Below are positions 1-10,238 of a stretch of 43,052 nt of DNA, piece by piece. Position 1 is the first letter of the stretch, and the number at the start of each line of letters is the position of its first letter. Origin of the DNA: DASWIP01 sp036397635 (GTDB lineage: Bacteria; Actinomycetota; AC-67); NCBI GenBank assembly GCA_036397635.1, contig DASWIP010000137.1, positions 1 to 43,052 of the forward strand. Reading direction: 5' to 3'. Made by a program: the position numbers and the translations under genes. The notes beneath the pieces were generated by a model. The model did no database searches. It was not told the origin of the DNA and saw only the letters and a program-made list of their open reading frames with translations.

Positions 1-1
1 C

Positions 2-1785
<1,784 letters not shown>

Positions 1786-1789
<4 letters not shown>

Positions 1790-2568
1790 CGGGCCCCTTC
1801 GTCGAGGATGCCCAGATCATCGCGTCCGACGCGCTCGGCGCGTACCGGGTCGTGACGCTACGCGCGCCCCAGATCGCCGCCTCGATCGGGCCGGGGCGGT
1901 TCATCGAGATCGCGACCGCACCCTGTCTGCTGCGGCGTCCGTTCTCGGTGTACCGCGCCGATCCCGCGGAAGGCACGGTCGCGGTGGCGTTCAGCGTGAT
2001 CGGCGAGGGAACGGCGTGGCTGGCAGTGGCGGCCCGCGGGACGGCGGTGAGCGTGGTGGGACCGCTCGGCACCGGATTCACGGTGCCCAACGACCCCGGG
2101 GTAGATCTGATCGTCGGGGGCGGGTACGGCGCGGCCGCGCTCGCGTTCCTGGCCGAGCAGCTCGCCGACGCAGGCAGCACCGTGCACGCGGTGCTGGGCG
2201 GACGCGACGCCGAGCGCGTGTTCGCCGATGAGTTGATCGATGAGTGCTGCGCGTCGGTGGCGATCATGACCGATGACGGTTCGCGAGGATCCCGCGGCAT
2301 CGTGACCGACCCGATCGCGAAGCTCGTCGAGCGGTTCGCGCCGCGGAGGATCTATGCGTGCGGTCCGATGGCGATGCTCGAGGCGGTCGGCACGCAGGGA
2401 GAGGCTCTGGGTGTTCCGACCCAGCTCGCGGTCGAGGAGTTCATGGCCTGCGGCATCGGCGTCTGCTGGACCTGCGTCGTGCCGGCGCGCGTCAACGGTG
2501 AGATCAGGCACCTGCGGTCCTGTACCGAAGGGCCCGTCTTCGCCGGGGAGGTCTTGGTGTGGGCGTAG
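1786..2568 (+). CDS. pyrK: dihydroorotate dehydrogenase electron-transfer subunit PyrK
   Basis: 260-residue ferredoxin-reductase-like subunit that carries FAD and a [2Fe-2S] cluster and passes electrons from the PyrD flavin to NAD+. The FAD-binding motif RRPFSVY is at 50-56, a glycine-rich nucleotide motif GGGYGAAAL at 111-119, the CGPMAML motif of the NAD domain at 192-198, and the cluster cysteines are C222, C227, C230 and C246. It starts by ATGA overlap with carB and overlaps pyrD by 10 bases, so the two subunits are translationally coupled. Its presence makes the downstream enzyme class 1B (NAD+-linked). The actinobacteria best known to me use the quinone-linked class 2 enzyme, so the type is notable here. 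Confidence 0.95.
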
Positions 2569-3482
2569 ATCTCAGCGTCTCCCTCGCCGGGGTGCGCCTG
2601 AAGAACCCGGTCGTCACCGCATCCGGGTGCTTCGGATCGGGGAAGGAGATGGAGCGGTTCGTGGACCTGCGGCGGCTTGGTGGGGTCGTGTGCAAGACCG
2701 TGACGCCGGAGCCGCGGCCGGGCATCACCCCACCGCGCGGCGCCGAGACCGCCTCCGGCATGCTGAACGCGATCGGGCTACAGAACCCCGGTGTCGATGC
2801 GTTCCGCGCGAACGATCTCGCCTGGCTCGCCGAGCGAGAGATCCCAGCGATCGCCAGCATCGGCGGTCACTCGGTGGCCGATTATGTGCGCTGCGCTGAG
2901 GTGCTCCGCGGGGCGCCCGGGATGGTCGCGATCGAGATGAACCTGTCTTGCCCGAACCTGGAGGATCGCGGCTTCATGTTCGCGCTCGATCCGGGGCGCG
3001 CGCGCGAGGTGGTCGCCGCCGTCAAGCAGGTCACTGAGGTTCCCGTGTTCGCGAAGCTCTCGCCCGACGTCACAGATCTGGTTGCGGTCGCGCAAGCGGT
3101 CGTCGACGGGGGATCGGACGGCGTCGCCCTGATCAACACGACCTTGGGGATGTCGATCGATGTCCGGACCCAGCGACCGAAGCTCTCGACCGGGACCGGC
3201 GGGCTGTCGGGACCGGCGATCAAGCCGATCGCGGTTAGGTGCATCTGGCAGGTGTTCAGCGCGATGCCGCACGTGCCGGTCATCGGGATGGGCGGGGTCA
3301 TGAACGCTGAGGACGCGCTCGAACTGATCCTCGCCGGCGCATCCGCGGTTGCGATCGGCACCGCGAACTTCGTCGACCCCCAGGCGACCGAGCGCGTGCG
3401 GGACGGCATCGAAGCGTTCATGACCGACAACGGGATCCCCACGCTCGATGCGCTGCGCGGACACGTGAAGATGGAGGGCTGA
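2559..3482 (+). CDS. pyrD: dihydroorotate dehydrogenase, class 1B catalytic subunit
   Basis: 307 residues, normal for class 1. It oxidises dihydroorotate to orotate with FMN. Motifs seen: ASGCFGSG (21-28), KTVTPEPRPGITPPR (46-60), NLSCPN with the presumed catalytic C131, the lysine of VFAKLSPD (163-170), and the phosphate/FMN loops GTGGLSGPAIKP and IGMGGV. There is no N-terminal membrane extension of the class 2 type, which agrees with the adjacent pyrK. The GTG start at 2559 lies inside the end of pyrK; it is chosen because the first residues (GVDLSVSLAGVRLKNPVV) match the family N-terminus. A 15-base gap separates it from pyrF. Confidence 0.96.
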   Translation: MGVDLSVSLAGVRLKNPVVTASGCFGSGKEMERFVDLRRLGGVVCKTVTPEPRPGITPPRGAETASGMLNAIGLQNPGVDAFRANDLAWLAEREIPAIASIGGHSVADYVRCAEVLRGAPGMVAIEMNLSCPNLEDRGFMFALDPGRAREVVAAVKQVTEVPVFAKLSPDVTDLVAVAQAVVDGGSDGVALINTTLGMSIDVRTQRPKLSTGTGGLSGPAIKPIAVRCIWQVFSAMPHVPVIGMGGVMNAEDALELILAGASAVAIGTANFVDPQATERVRDGIEAFMTDNGIPTLDALRGHVKMEG

Positions 3483-3497
3483 GATGGACGGATCCGC

Positions 3498-4172
3498 ATG
3501 AGAGTTGTGAGCCCTGTCATCGTGGCGCTTGACGTCCCGACCTTGGATGAGGCGCGCTCAGTCGCTGCTCGCATCGGAGACGCCGTCGGCGCGGTCAAGG
3601 TCGGCATGGAGCTGTTCGGCGCGGAAGGACCTGCCGCCGTGCGCGCGTTCGAGCACCAGGGCGTATTCCTCGACCTGAAGCTGCACGACATCCCGACCAC
3701 GGTCAGGCGCACCGTCGGTGCGCTCGCCCCGCTGGGGGCCGAGCTCTTGAACGTTCACGCGCTCGGCGGCCGCGCGATGATGGAAGCCGCCAACCAGACG
3801 AAGGGCGCAACGAAGATCCTCGCCGTGACCATCCTGACCAGTCTGGGTGACGGCGACCTCAAGGAGGTCGGGCTGCCGCCGGCCGACGAGGCGGTCCCCA
3901 TGCTCGCCGCGTTGGCGCGCGACGCCGGCTGCGACGGCGTCGTTTGCGCACCGCCCGATATCGCCGCGGTTCGTGCCGTGTGCCCCCCGCCGTTCCTGAT
4001 CGTGACCCCAGGCGTCCGGCCGTCCGGCGCCGCGGCCGACGATCAAGCCCGCGTCATGACACCTCGCGAGGCCATCGCCGCCGGAGCCGACCGTCTCGTC
4101 GTGGGCCGTCCCATCACGCGCGCCGCGGATCCGCGATCTGCAGCCGAGGCCATCGCGCGGGAGCTCGCATGA
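3498..4172 (+). CDS. pyrF: orotidine 5'-phosphate decarboxylase
   Basis: 224-residue TIM-barrel enzyme that decarboxylates OMP to UMP. The catalytic Asp-Lys-x-x-Asp array is D59, K61 and D64 in DLKLHDIPTT, with a substrate lysine in KVGMELF (34-40) and the phosphate loop VTPGVRPSG near 172-180. Length and motif spacing fit the short form found in Bacillus and E. coli, not the longer form I associate with mycobacteria. The ATG at 3498 is followed by the conserved start VVSPVIVALDVP. The stop overlaps pyrE as ATGA, so the last two UMP-pathway steps are coupled. Confidence 0.96.
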   Translation: MRVVSPVIVALDVPTLDEARSVAARIGDAVGAVKVGMELFGAEGPAAVRAFEHQGVFLDLKLHDIPTTVRRTVGALAPLGAELLNVHALGGRAMMEAANQTKGATKILAVTILTSLGDGDLKEVGLPPADEAVPMLAALARDAGCDGVVCAPPDIAAVRAVCPPPFLIVTPGVRPSGAAADDQARVMTPREAIAAGADRLVVGRPITRAADPRSAAEAIARELA

Positions 4173-4750
4173 ACCCGAACGAGGTCCGTGACATGCTCGA
4201 GCGCGTCGGCGCCCTGTTCACCGGCCACTTCAAGCTCTCCAGCGGGCGGCACTCGGACGTCTACGTTCAGAAGCAGCGCGTGTTCGAGCATCCACGCCTC
4301 ACCGCGAGCCTGGGCGAGGCGCTCGCTGCTCGCTTCTCGGAGGGAGACCGGCCCGCCTTCACCGTCGTTGTCTCGCCGGCCCTCGGCGCGATCACCTTCG
4401 GGTTCGCGGTCGCGTATGCGGCGCACACGCGGTTCCTGTTCACCGAACGCGTCGACGGGACGATGATGCTGCGTCGCGGACAGGTGCTCGCCAGAGAGGA
4501 TCGTGTCTTGGTGGTGGAAGACGTCATCACCACCGGCGGAAGCGCCGCGGAGGTACTCGCAGCCGTGGAAGCGGCCGGGGCCACGCCGGTCGGAGTGGGA
4601 GCGCTTGTGGACCGCGCGAACACCCCGCCTCGGTTCCGGCTCGAGGCCTTGCTTCGGATCACTGCCAGTGACTGGGATCCCGCCGAATGTCCCCGCTGCT
4701 TTGCGGGAGACCCCCTCGAGGTTCCGGGGAGTCGCTACGTCGCCACCTGA
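4169..4750 (+). CDS. pyrE: orotate phosphoribosyltransferase
   Basis: 193 residues. It transfers ribose 5-phosphate from PRPP to orotate, giving OMP, the substrate of the preceding gene product. The 13-residue PRPP loop VVEDVITTGGSAA is at 115-127, and the N-terminal part FKLSSGRHSDVYVQK (21-35) is typical of the family. The frame is open well upstream, but the ATG at 4169, overlapping the pyrF stop, gives the family N-terminus (MNPNEVRDMLERVGALFTGHF), so it is preferred. A CPRC-like pair (ECPRCFAGD) sits near the C-terminus. It is the last gene of the pyr run; a separate promoter for mihF follows. Confidence 0.96.
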   Translation: MNPNEVRDMLERVGALFTGHFKLSSGRHSDVYVQKQRVFEHPRLTASLGEALAARFSEGDRPAFTVVVSPALGAITFGFAVAYAAHTRFLFTERVDGTMMLRRGQVLAREDRVLVVEDVITTGGSAAEVLAAVEAAGATPVGVGALVDRANTPPRFRLEALLRITASDWDPAECPRCFAGDPLEVPGSRYVAT

Positions 4751-4807
4751 GGTGGTCGATCTGTTACGAGTTGACCCCCTTTCCCCGTCTCTGACCTGCG
4801 CAAACAC

Positions 4808-4835
4808 TTGAACCGTCTGTCCTGGGTGGTATGCT
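4808..4835 (+). promoter_or_regulatory. promoter of mihF-gmk
   Basis: A -35 TTGAAC (4808-4813), 16-base spacer and -10 TATGCT (4830-4835) fit a housekeeping sigma promoter. The transcript would start near 4842 and carries a strong ribosome-binding site GAGGAGG (4853-4859) 5 bases before the mihF ATG. This separates the core gene run from the pyr genes. Seen in sequence; activity is inferred. Confidence 0.65.
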
Positions 4836-4864
4836 CCGCCCGTCTCCGGACGAGGAGGGCAGGT

Positions 4865-5182
4865 ATGCCGCTTCCGAACTTGACCGAGGAACAACGGAAG
4901 GCGGCGCTCGAGAAGGCCGCGGAAGCGCGCCGTGCTCGCGCCGAGATCAAGCAGAAGCTCAAGAACGGCACGCTGGGTTTGACGCAGATCCTCGAAGCAC
5001 CGTCGGACGAACTGACCATCGGAAAGATGAAGGTATCCGCCGTTCTGGAGGCGCTCCCGGGGGTCGGGAAGGTGCGCGCGCGCAAGATCATGGAGAAGTT
5101 GGACATCTCCACCTCGCGTCGCGTCCGTGGCCTCGGCGACAAGCAGAAGGCCGCGCTGCTCGAGGAATTCAACGAGCGATAG
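4865..5182 (+). CDS. mihF: actinobacterial integration host factor MihF
   Basis: 105-residue basic nucleoid-associated protein. The N-terminal half is a charged helix (LTEEQRKAALEKAAEARRAR), followed by a helix-hairpin-helix region with LPGVGKVRARKIMEK at 64-78 and a basic end ISTSRRVRGLG. The family is restricted to Actinobacteria and, in mycobacteria and Streptomyces, is encoded directly before gmk as here; it binds and bends DNA and is needed for integrative recombination and nucleoid order. The frame is open upstream to 4808, but the ATG at 4865 has a GAGGAGG site at ideal distance and gives the family N-terminus. Its stop TAG overlaps the probable ATA start of gmk. This gene is one of the best taxonomic markers in the window. 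Confidence 0.95.
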   Translation: MPLPNLTEEQRKAALEKAAEARRARAEIKQKLKNGTLGLTQILEAPSDELTIGKMKVSAVLEALPGVGKVRARKIMEKLDISTSRRVRGLGDKQKAALLEEFNER

Positions 5183-5757
5183 CTCGCGGCCGCCTGATCG
5201 TGGTCGCCGGCCCTTCCGGGGTCGGCAAGACGACGCTCGCTGCGGAGCTGGCCCGCCGGCGCCCTGACCTGCACGTCTCGGTGTCGTCGACCACGCGTCC
5301 CCGGCGGCCCGGTGAGGTCGACGGCCAGGACTATCGCTTCCTTGCGCCCGAGTTGTTCGAGCAGCTCGACCGCGAGGGCGCTTTCTTGGAAAGGGCCACG
5401 GTGCACGGTCACCGGTACGGCACCCCGCGGGAACCGGTGGAGCGCGCGCTCGGGGAAGGCAGGACCGTGCTGCTCGAGATCGACGTGCAGGGCGCACGAC
5501 AGGTTCGGGAGGCGATGCCCGAAGCGGTGCTGGTGTTCATCGAGCCGCCCAGCGAGGAGGAGCTGCTCCAGCGGCTGGCCGGGCGGGGGACCGAATCCGA
5601 GGAAGCCCTGGCCTTGCGCGTGCGCAACGCCCGCCGGGAGCTGGCCGAGGCCCCGTCGTTCGACCATCGCATCGTCAACGACGAACTGGGTCGAGCGGTC
5701 GATGCCTTGGGCCGTATACTTGATGCATCCCGACCAACGGCAGAGGAGAACGCGTGA
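5179..5757 (+). CDS. gmk: guanylate kinase
   Basis: Converts GMP to GDP with ATP. The P-loop GPSGVGKTT (about residues 11-19), TTRPRRPGEVDGQDYRF and LEIDVQGARQV motifs are intact. The start is unusual: between 5041 and 5200 the frame has no ATG, GTG or TTG. The codon that gives the expected N-terminus (x-ARGRLIVVAGPSG) is ATA at 5179, overlapping the mihF stop as ATAG, with GAGGA 12 bases upstream. The first conventional start is GTG 5200, which would begin only three residues before the P-loop and lose part of the first strand; CTG 5194 is another possibility. Length is 192 residues from ATA or 185 from GTG. The gene runs into rpoZ with a GTGA overlap. Function is firm; the start is inferred. 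Confidence 0.93.
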   Translation: MARGRLIVVAGPSGVGKTTLAAELARRRPDLHVSVSSTTRPRRPGEVDGQDYRFLAPELFEQLDREGAFLERATVHGHRYGTPREPVERALGEGRTVLLEIDVQGARQVREAMPEAVLVFIEPPSEEELLQRLAGRGTESEEALALRVRNARRELAEAPSFDHRIVNDELGRAVDALGRILDASRPTAEENA

Positions 5758-6005
5758 GCCTGATCGAACCCAAGGTGGACGACCTGCTCGAGCAGGTGGA
5801 CTCGAAGTACACGCTGGTCATCATGGCCGCCAAGCGCGCCCGGCAGATCAACGCCTACTACACCCAACTCGGTGAGGGCATCGGCGAGTACGTGCCGCCC
5901 CTGGTATCGGCGGATCCCGGCCAGAAGCCACTGTCCATCGCCCTGGAAGAGATCTCACAGAAGAAGATCGCCTACGAGAAGATCGACCCCGAGAGCCTCA
6001 AGTGA
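5754..6005 (+). CDS. rpoZ: RNA polymerase omega subunit
   Basis: 83-residue protein that helps assemble and stabilise the beta' subunit. The sequence (LIEPKVDDLLEQVDSKYTLV, AAKRARQINAYY) is the typical omega N-terminal helix and the conserved AKRARQIN motif. The GTG start at 5754 overlaps the gmk stop, and GAGGAG lies about 8 bases upstream. A TATACT hexamer at 5715-5720, within the end of gmk, could serve as an extra -10 element, but no good -35 accompanies it. The position between gmk and coaBC is the usual actinobacterial one. Confidence 0.95.
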   Translation: MSLIEPKVDDLLEQVDSKYTLVIMAAKRARQINAYYTQLGEGIGEYVPPLVSADPGQKPLSIALEEISQKKIAYEKIDPESLK

Positions 6006-7234
6006 CCGACCAGATCAACTCGCCGGGCGCCCTCCGAGGCGCCCGTGTCGTATTGGGGGTTTCCGGCGGGATCGCTTGCTACAAGGCGGTCGAGGTGGCG
6101 CGCCTGCTGACCAAGGCCGGGGCAAGCGTGCAGGTGGTCATGACGGCCGCCGCCACCGAGTTCGTCGGTCCGCTCACCTTCTCGTCGCTGACTGGGAAGC
6201 CCGCATATCAGGGCCTGTTCGACGAGACCGATCACGTGTTGCACGTCGACATCGCGCGCGCCGCCGACGTCGTGCTGGTCGCGCCGGCGACGGCGAACCT
6301 GCTGTCCAAGATGGCGCACGGCGCGGCCGACGACCTGCTGTCGGCCGTCCTGCTGACCACGCGCGCGCCGATCGTGGTCGCGCCGGCGATGCATACCGAG
6401 ATGTGGGAGCATCCCGCGACCCGCGAGAACCTCGAGACCCTGCGCGGTCGTGGTGTCGGCGTGATCGATCCCGAGGTCGGCGAGCTCGCCGGCGGGGACG
6501 AGGGACCCGGCAGGCTGGCAGAACCGTTCACGATCGTGGCGACGCTCGCCCAAGTGGTGGCGCACGGGCGGGATCTGGCCGGTGTCCGAGTGATCGTGAC
6601 CGCAGGCCCGACCCAGGAGCCGATCGATCCGGTGCGCTACTTGACCAACCGCTCCAGCGGCAAGATGGGATACGCGATCGCGCGCGAGGCAGCGCTGCGG
6701 GGCGCGGTCGTCACGCTGCTCGCCGGGCCGACCGGGCTCGCGGATCCCGATCGGGTCGAGACGCTCCACATCCGCACGGTGGCGGAGCTGCGCGCCGCAC
6801 TGCTCGAGCGCGTCGAGGACACCGACGTGATCGTGCAGGCTGCGGCGCCGGCGGACTTCCGGCCTCGGACGTATCACGATCGCAAGATCAAGAAATCCGA
6901 GGGCGAGCCGGTGATCGAGCTCGAACGCAATCCCGATATCGCGGCCGAGCTCGGCGCGCGCAAGGGCGATCTGGTCCTGGTGGGGTTCGCCGCGGAGACG
7001 GACGATCATCTCCCGAACGCGCGGAAGAAGCTCGCCGACAAGAACCTTGACCTGATCGTTCTCAACAGCGTCGGCGGGCTCGACCACTCGCCGTTCGGAT
7101 CCGACTTCAACGAGGTCGTCTTCCTGGGTTCCGACGGCTCCGAGGAGGCGCTGCCTCTGCAGCTGAAATCGCAGGTCGCCAGAGCGATCTGCGACCGGGT
7201 GGCAGGGATCCTTGCGGTCCGAGACCGAGGGTAG
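6002..7234 (+). CDS. coaBC: bifunctional phosphopantothenoylcysteine decarboxylase / phosphopantothenate-cysteine ligase
   Basis: 410 residues; steps two and three of coenzyme A synthesis from phosphopantothenate. The flavoprotein CoaC half covers about 1-185: GVSGGIACYKAVE (19-31), the catalytic histidine of HVDIAR (H81) and the PAMHTEMW motif (128-135). The position where E. coli has a cysteine in its ACGD motif reads ELAGGDEGPGR (161-171), with glycine for cysteine; I believe related actinobacterial proteins also lack it, but this is from memory. The CoaB ligase half follows with TAGPTQEPIDPVRYLTNRSSG and the lysine-rich KIKKSEGE. The start overlaps the rpoZ stop (GTGA). The TAG stop lies inside a candidate -10 for metK. 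Confidence 0.95.
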   Translation: MTDQINSPGALRGARVVLGVSGGIACYKAVEVARLLTKAGASVQVVMTAAATEFVGPLTFSSLTGKPAYQGLFDETDHVLHVDIARAADVVLVAPATANLLSKMAHGAADDLLSAVLLTTRAPIVVAPAMHTEMWEHPATRENLETLRGRGVGVIDPEVGELAGGDEGPGRLAEPFTIVATLAQVVAHGRDLAGVRVIVTAGPTQEPIDPVRYLTNRSSGKMGYAIAREAALRGAVVTLLAGPTGLADPDRVETLHIRTVAELRAALLERVEDTDVIVQAAAPADFRPRTYHDRKIKKSEGEPVIELERNPDIAAELGARKGDLVLVGFAAETDDHLPNARKKLADKNLDLIVLNSVGGLDHSPFGSDFNEVVFLGSDGSEEALPLQLKSQVARAICDRVAGILAVRDRG

Positions 7235-7237
7235 GAT
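7232..7237 (+). promoter_or_regulatory. possible -10 element of metK
   Basis: TAGGAT overlaps the coaBC stop codon, 34-39 bases before the metK start. A convincing -35 is not seen at 16-18 bases, so this is only a candidate. Confidence 0.3.
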
Positions 7238-7270
7238 GACGAGCGCTTCTTGGGGACGAATGGAGGAATG

Positions 7271-8458
7271 ATGTCACGCCGATGGGTGTACACGTCGGAG
7301 TCGGTGACGGAGGGTCACCCCGACAAGATGGCCGACCAGGTTTCGGACGCGATCCTGGACGCCATCATGGCCGACGACCCGATGGGCCGCGTCGCCTGCG
7401 AAACTTTGATCACCACCGGGCTGGTACACGTCGCCGGTGAGATCACGACCGCGACCTACGTCGATATCCCGAAGATCGTGCGCCGGACGATCACTGGTAT
7501 CGGCTACACGCGCGCGAAGTACGGCTTCGACGGCGAGACTTGCGGTGTGAGCGTCTCGATCCAAGAGCAGTCGCCCGACATCGCCATCGGCGTGGACCAC
7601 GCTTTGGAGGAGCGCCACGAGCACGGGGGCGAACTCGACACCCAAGGCGCCGGGGATCAAGGGATGATGGTCGGGTACGCGGTGCGCGAGACGCCGGTGC
7701 TGATGCCGATGCCGATCTGGATGGCCCACAAGCTCGCGCATCGGCTCGCCGAGGTTCGCAAGGTAGGGCTGATCCCGTACCTGCGGCCGGACGGTAAGAG
7801 CCAGGTCACGATCGAGTACGAGGACGGCCGCCCCGTCCGAGTCGACACCATCGTGATCAGTGCTCAGCATCAGGCCGAGATCGACATCGAGACTTTGCTC
7901 ACCCCCGACGTCAAAGAGCACGTGGTCGAACCCATCCTCAAAGACGTCGCGCTGGACTTCGAGGGGTACAAGCTCTTCGTCAACCCGACCGGCGTGTTCG
8001 AGATCGGCGGACCGCAGGCCGACACGGGGCTGACCGGTCGCAAGATCATCGTCGACACGTACGGCGGCATGGCGCGCCACGGCGGCGGCGCCTTCAGCGG
8101 CAAGGACCCGACCAAGGTGGACCGCTCGGCGGCGTACGCGACCCGCTGGGTCGCGAAGAACGTGGTCGCCGCGGGACTGGCGGATCGCTGCGAGGTCCAA
8201 GTGGCCTATGCGATCGGTGTCGCGCACCCGATCTCGATCCAGGTCGAGACCTACGGGACCGAGCAGGTCGCGTCGGAGAAGATCGAGAAGGCGATCGGTG
8301 AGGTCTTCGACCTGCGGCCGGCTGCGATCATCCGCGACCTGGACCTGCGCCGGCCCATCTACCACAAAACGGCCGCTTACGGTCACTTCGGCCGGGACGA
8401 GCCCGAGTTCACGTGGGAGCGCACGGACCGCGCCGAGGACCTCAAGGCCAGCGTCTAG
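7271..8458 (+). CDS. metK: S-adenosylmethionine synthetase
   Basis: 395 residues, the normal family length. It forms SAM from methionine and ATP. Seen motifs are SVTEGHPDKMADQ near the N-terminus, the adenine motif GAGDQGMM and the phosphate motif GGGAFSGKDPTKVDRS. Two adjacent ATGs occur at 7268 and 7271 behind GGAGGA (7262-7267); the second gives the standard N-terminus MSRRWVYTSESV and a slightly better distance. A TTG at 7250 in the same frame is less likely. It follows coaBC as in other actinobacteria and is followed 4 bases later by priA, so the two probably share a transcript. Confidence 0.97.
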   Translation: MSRRWVYTSESVTEGHPDKMADQVSDAILDAIMADDPMGRVACETLITTGLVHVAGEITTATYVDIPKIVRRTITGIGYTRAKYGFDGETCGVSVSIQEQSPDIAIGVDHALEERHEHGGELDTQGAGDQGMMVGYAVRETPVLMPMPIWMAHKLAHRLAEVRKVGLIPYLRPDGKSQVTIEYEDGRPVRVDTIVISAQHQAEIDIETLLTPDVKEHVVEPILKDVALDFEGYKLFVNPTGVFEIGGPQADTGLTGRKIIVDTYGGMARHGGGAFSGKDPTKVDRSAAYATRWVAKNVVAAGLADRCEVQVAYAIGVAHPISIQVETYGTEQVASEKIEKAIGEVFDLRPAAIIRDLDLRRPIYHKTAAYGHFGRDEPEFTWERTDRAEDLKASV

Positions 8459-8462
8459 CCTC

Positions 8463-10238
8463 GTGGCCGGCCAGACGCCGGCGACCGCCGGCTACGTCTC
8501 GGTCGTCGTGGTCCATCCCAGCCTTTCGCACCTGAGCAAGGTGCTCACCTACGCCGTCCCCGAAGGGGCAGACGTTGTGGTCGGTTCGCTCGTTCGCGTT
8601 CCGATCAGAGGGAAGAGCCGCCACGCGGTCGTGGTCGCCACGCTCGACGCGCCCGATGTCGAACGGACGGTTGCGATCCGGGCCGTCCTGGGACCGGGGC
8701 TCCCCGCTGACGTGGTGGATCTGGCGCGTTGGACCGCCGGCCGGTACCTGTCGACGCTCGGCGAGGCGATGGCGGCCGCCCTGCCCGAGCGCGTCGCGTC
8801 CGAGGAGAAGCAGTCGCCCCGGACCGCAGGGGATCCGGGAGCGGCGGTGCCGCCGGAGGCGCTGACCGGCGCCCGCAACGGTCGCGCCATGCTGCACGCG
8901 ATCACCGTGGGCGAGGCCGGCTCCTTCGTATGGCGACCCCGCGCGGACGAAGATCGAGGGGACACGATCGCGGCGCTGGCGGCCGGAGCGCTGGCTCGTG
9001 GCGCCGGGGTGCTGGTGCTGGTGCCCGAGGTGCGGGTCTCCGGCGAGGTGCTCGACGCGTTGCGCGACCGCTTCGGCGGTGACGCGGCATGGCTGTCCTC
9101 GGATCGCACCGCGCGCATGCGATACCGCGATTGGCTCGCGCTGCGACACGGCGCGAAGCGATTGGCGATCGGCGCGCGCGCCGCGGTGTTCGCGCCCGTC
9201 CAGGATCTCGGGCTGATAATCGTCGATGACGAGGGTCATCAGGCGTACAAGGAGGGCCGGGCGCCGCGATTCCACGCCAGGGCCGTGGCCGCCGAGCGAG
9301 CGAGCGCCGCCGGTGCGAGCATCGTGCTGGTCGGGATGCCGCCATCGATCGAGGCGCGAGCCGCCGTGCAGTCCCGCGCGTTCCGCTCCGTGACGCCCGC
9401 CAGGCAAGACGAGTTGCGTGCCCGGCCGCCGGTCGCGATCGTGGAACGAGGTCCGGAGGAGCGGGTGGTGCCGGCCGGACGCACGGTCAACGCCGCGCGC
9501 CGCGCGCATCGGGAGGGACGCCGGGTCGTCGTGCTGACCCATCGGGCCGGGGAGGACGCGGTCTTAGTGGCGCGACGGATGGCTCGGGCGCTCGAGGCTC
9601 GTACCCCGGCGACGCTCGACGCGACCGCCGACGGCGCGCTGCTCGCATCGGCGGCGGCGCGCGCCGACCTGATCGTCGCGACCCCCTTTGTCGCCAAAGA
9701 CCTCAGGGTCGAAGGCGCCGGGATGCTCGTGATCGTCGAGGCCGACGCGGCGTTGTCCCAGCCAGAGTTCCGCGCGCAGGAGGACGCTTTCGCCACGTGG
9801 TGGCACGCCGCACGGTGGGCGGCCGGCGGCCGGATCGTGCTCGAGACCAAGGATCCGCGGCAGCCGGCGATCGCGGCGCTGATCCGGTGGGATCCCGAGG
9901 TCTTGTGGCGGGCCGAGGCGGCTAAGCGGCGAGAGATCGGCTACCCGCCGTTCGCGGCGCTTGCGCGCATCGACACGCCCGCCGATCGGGCGGGCGACGT
10001 GGCGGCCCTGCTCGCGGAGGACGGTAGGCTTGAGGTGCTCGGCCCGGTCGAGCGTCAGGAGCGATGGGTCGTGGTGGCGCGAGCGCGTCGCCGCGAGGTG
10101 CTGCTCGACGCGCTGGCTCCGATCGTCGAGCGATGGCGCGAGGCCGGTGAGCCGATGCGCGTCGATGTCGATCCGCGGGAGGTGTTCGTACCCAAGTGGC
10201 GATCCTCGAGATCAGGACGCTCGGCGACCCGATCCTGA
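8463..10238 (+). CDS. priA: PriA-like replication restart protein, degenerate (no helicase motifs, no zinc cysteines)
   Basis: 591 residues against about 730 in E. coli. The N-terminal 3'-DNA-binding domain is recognisable (VSVVVVHPSLSHLSKVLTYAVPEG), as is the C-terminal region (EIGYPPFAALARI and DVDPREVF). The ATPase core is decayed: the Walker A position reads TVGEAGSFVW in place of GxTGSGKTE, and the DEEH box reads DDEGH. There is not one cysteine in the whole protein, so the zinc-binding region is gone. Mycobacterial PriA is also described as lacking helicase motifs, so this is a lineage trait and not a pseudogene. It may act as a structural primosome protein. GTG 8463 is chosen because the conserved domain starts about 12 codons later. 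The 3' end overlaps def by 43 bases. Confidence 0.85.
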   Translation: MAGQTPATAGYVSVVVVHPSLSHLSKVLTYAVPEGADVVVGSLVRVPIRGKSRHAVVVATLDAPDVERTVAIRAVLGPGLPADVVDLARWTAGRYLSTLGEAMAAALPERVASEEKQSPRTAGDPGAAVPPEALTGARNGRAMLHAITVGEAGSFVWRPRADEDRGDTIAALAAGALARGAGVLVLVPEVRVSGEVLDALRDRFGGDAAWLSSDRTARMRYRDWLALRHGAKRLAIGARAAVFAPVQDLGLIIVDDEGHQAYKEGRAPRFHARAVAAERASAAGASIVLVGMPPSIEARAAVQSRAFRSVTPARQDELRARPPVAIVERGPEERVVPAGRTVNAARRAHREGRRVVVLTHRAGEDAVLVARRMARALEARTPATLDATADGALLASAAARADLIVATPFVAKDLRVEGAGMLVIVEADAALSQPEFRAQEDAFATWWHAARWAAGGRIVLETKDPRQPAIAALIRWDPEVLWRAEAAKRREIGYPPFAALARIDTPADRAGDVAALLAEDGRLEVLGPVERQERWVVVARARRREVLLDALAPIVERWREAGEPMRVDVDPREVFVPKWRSSRSGRSATRS

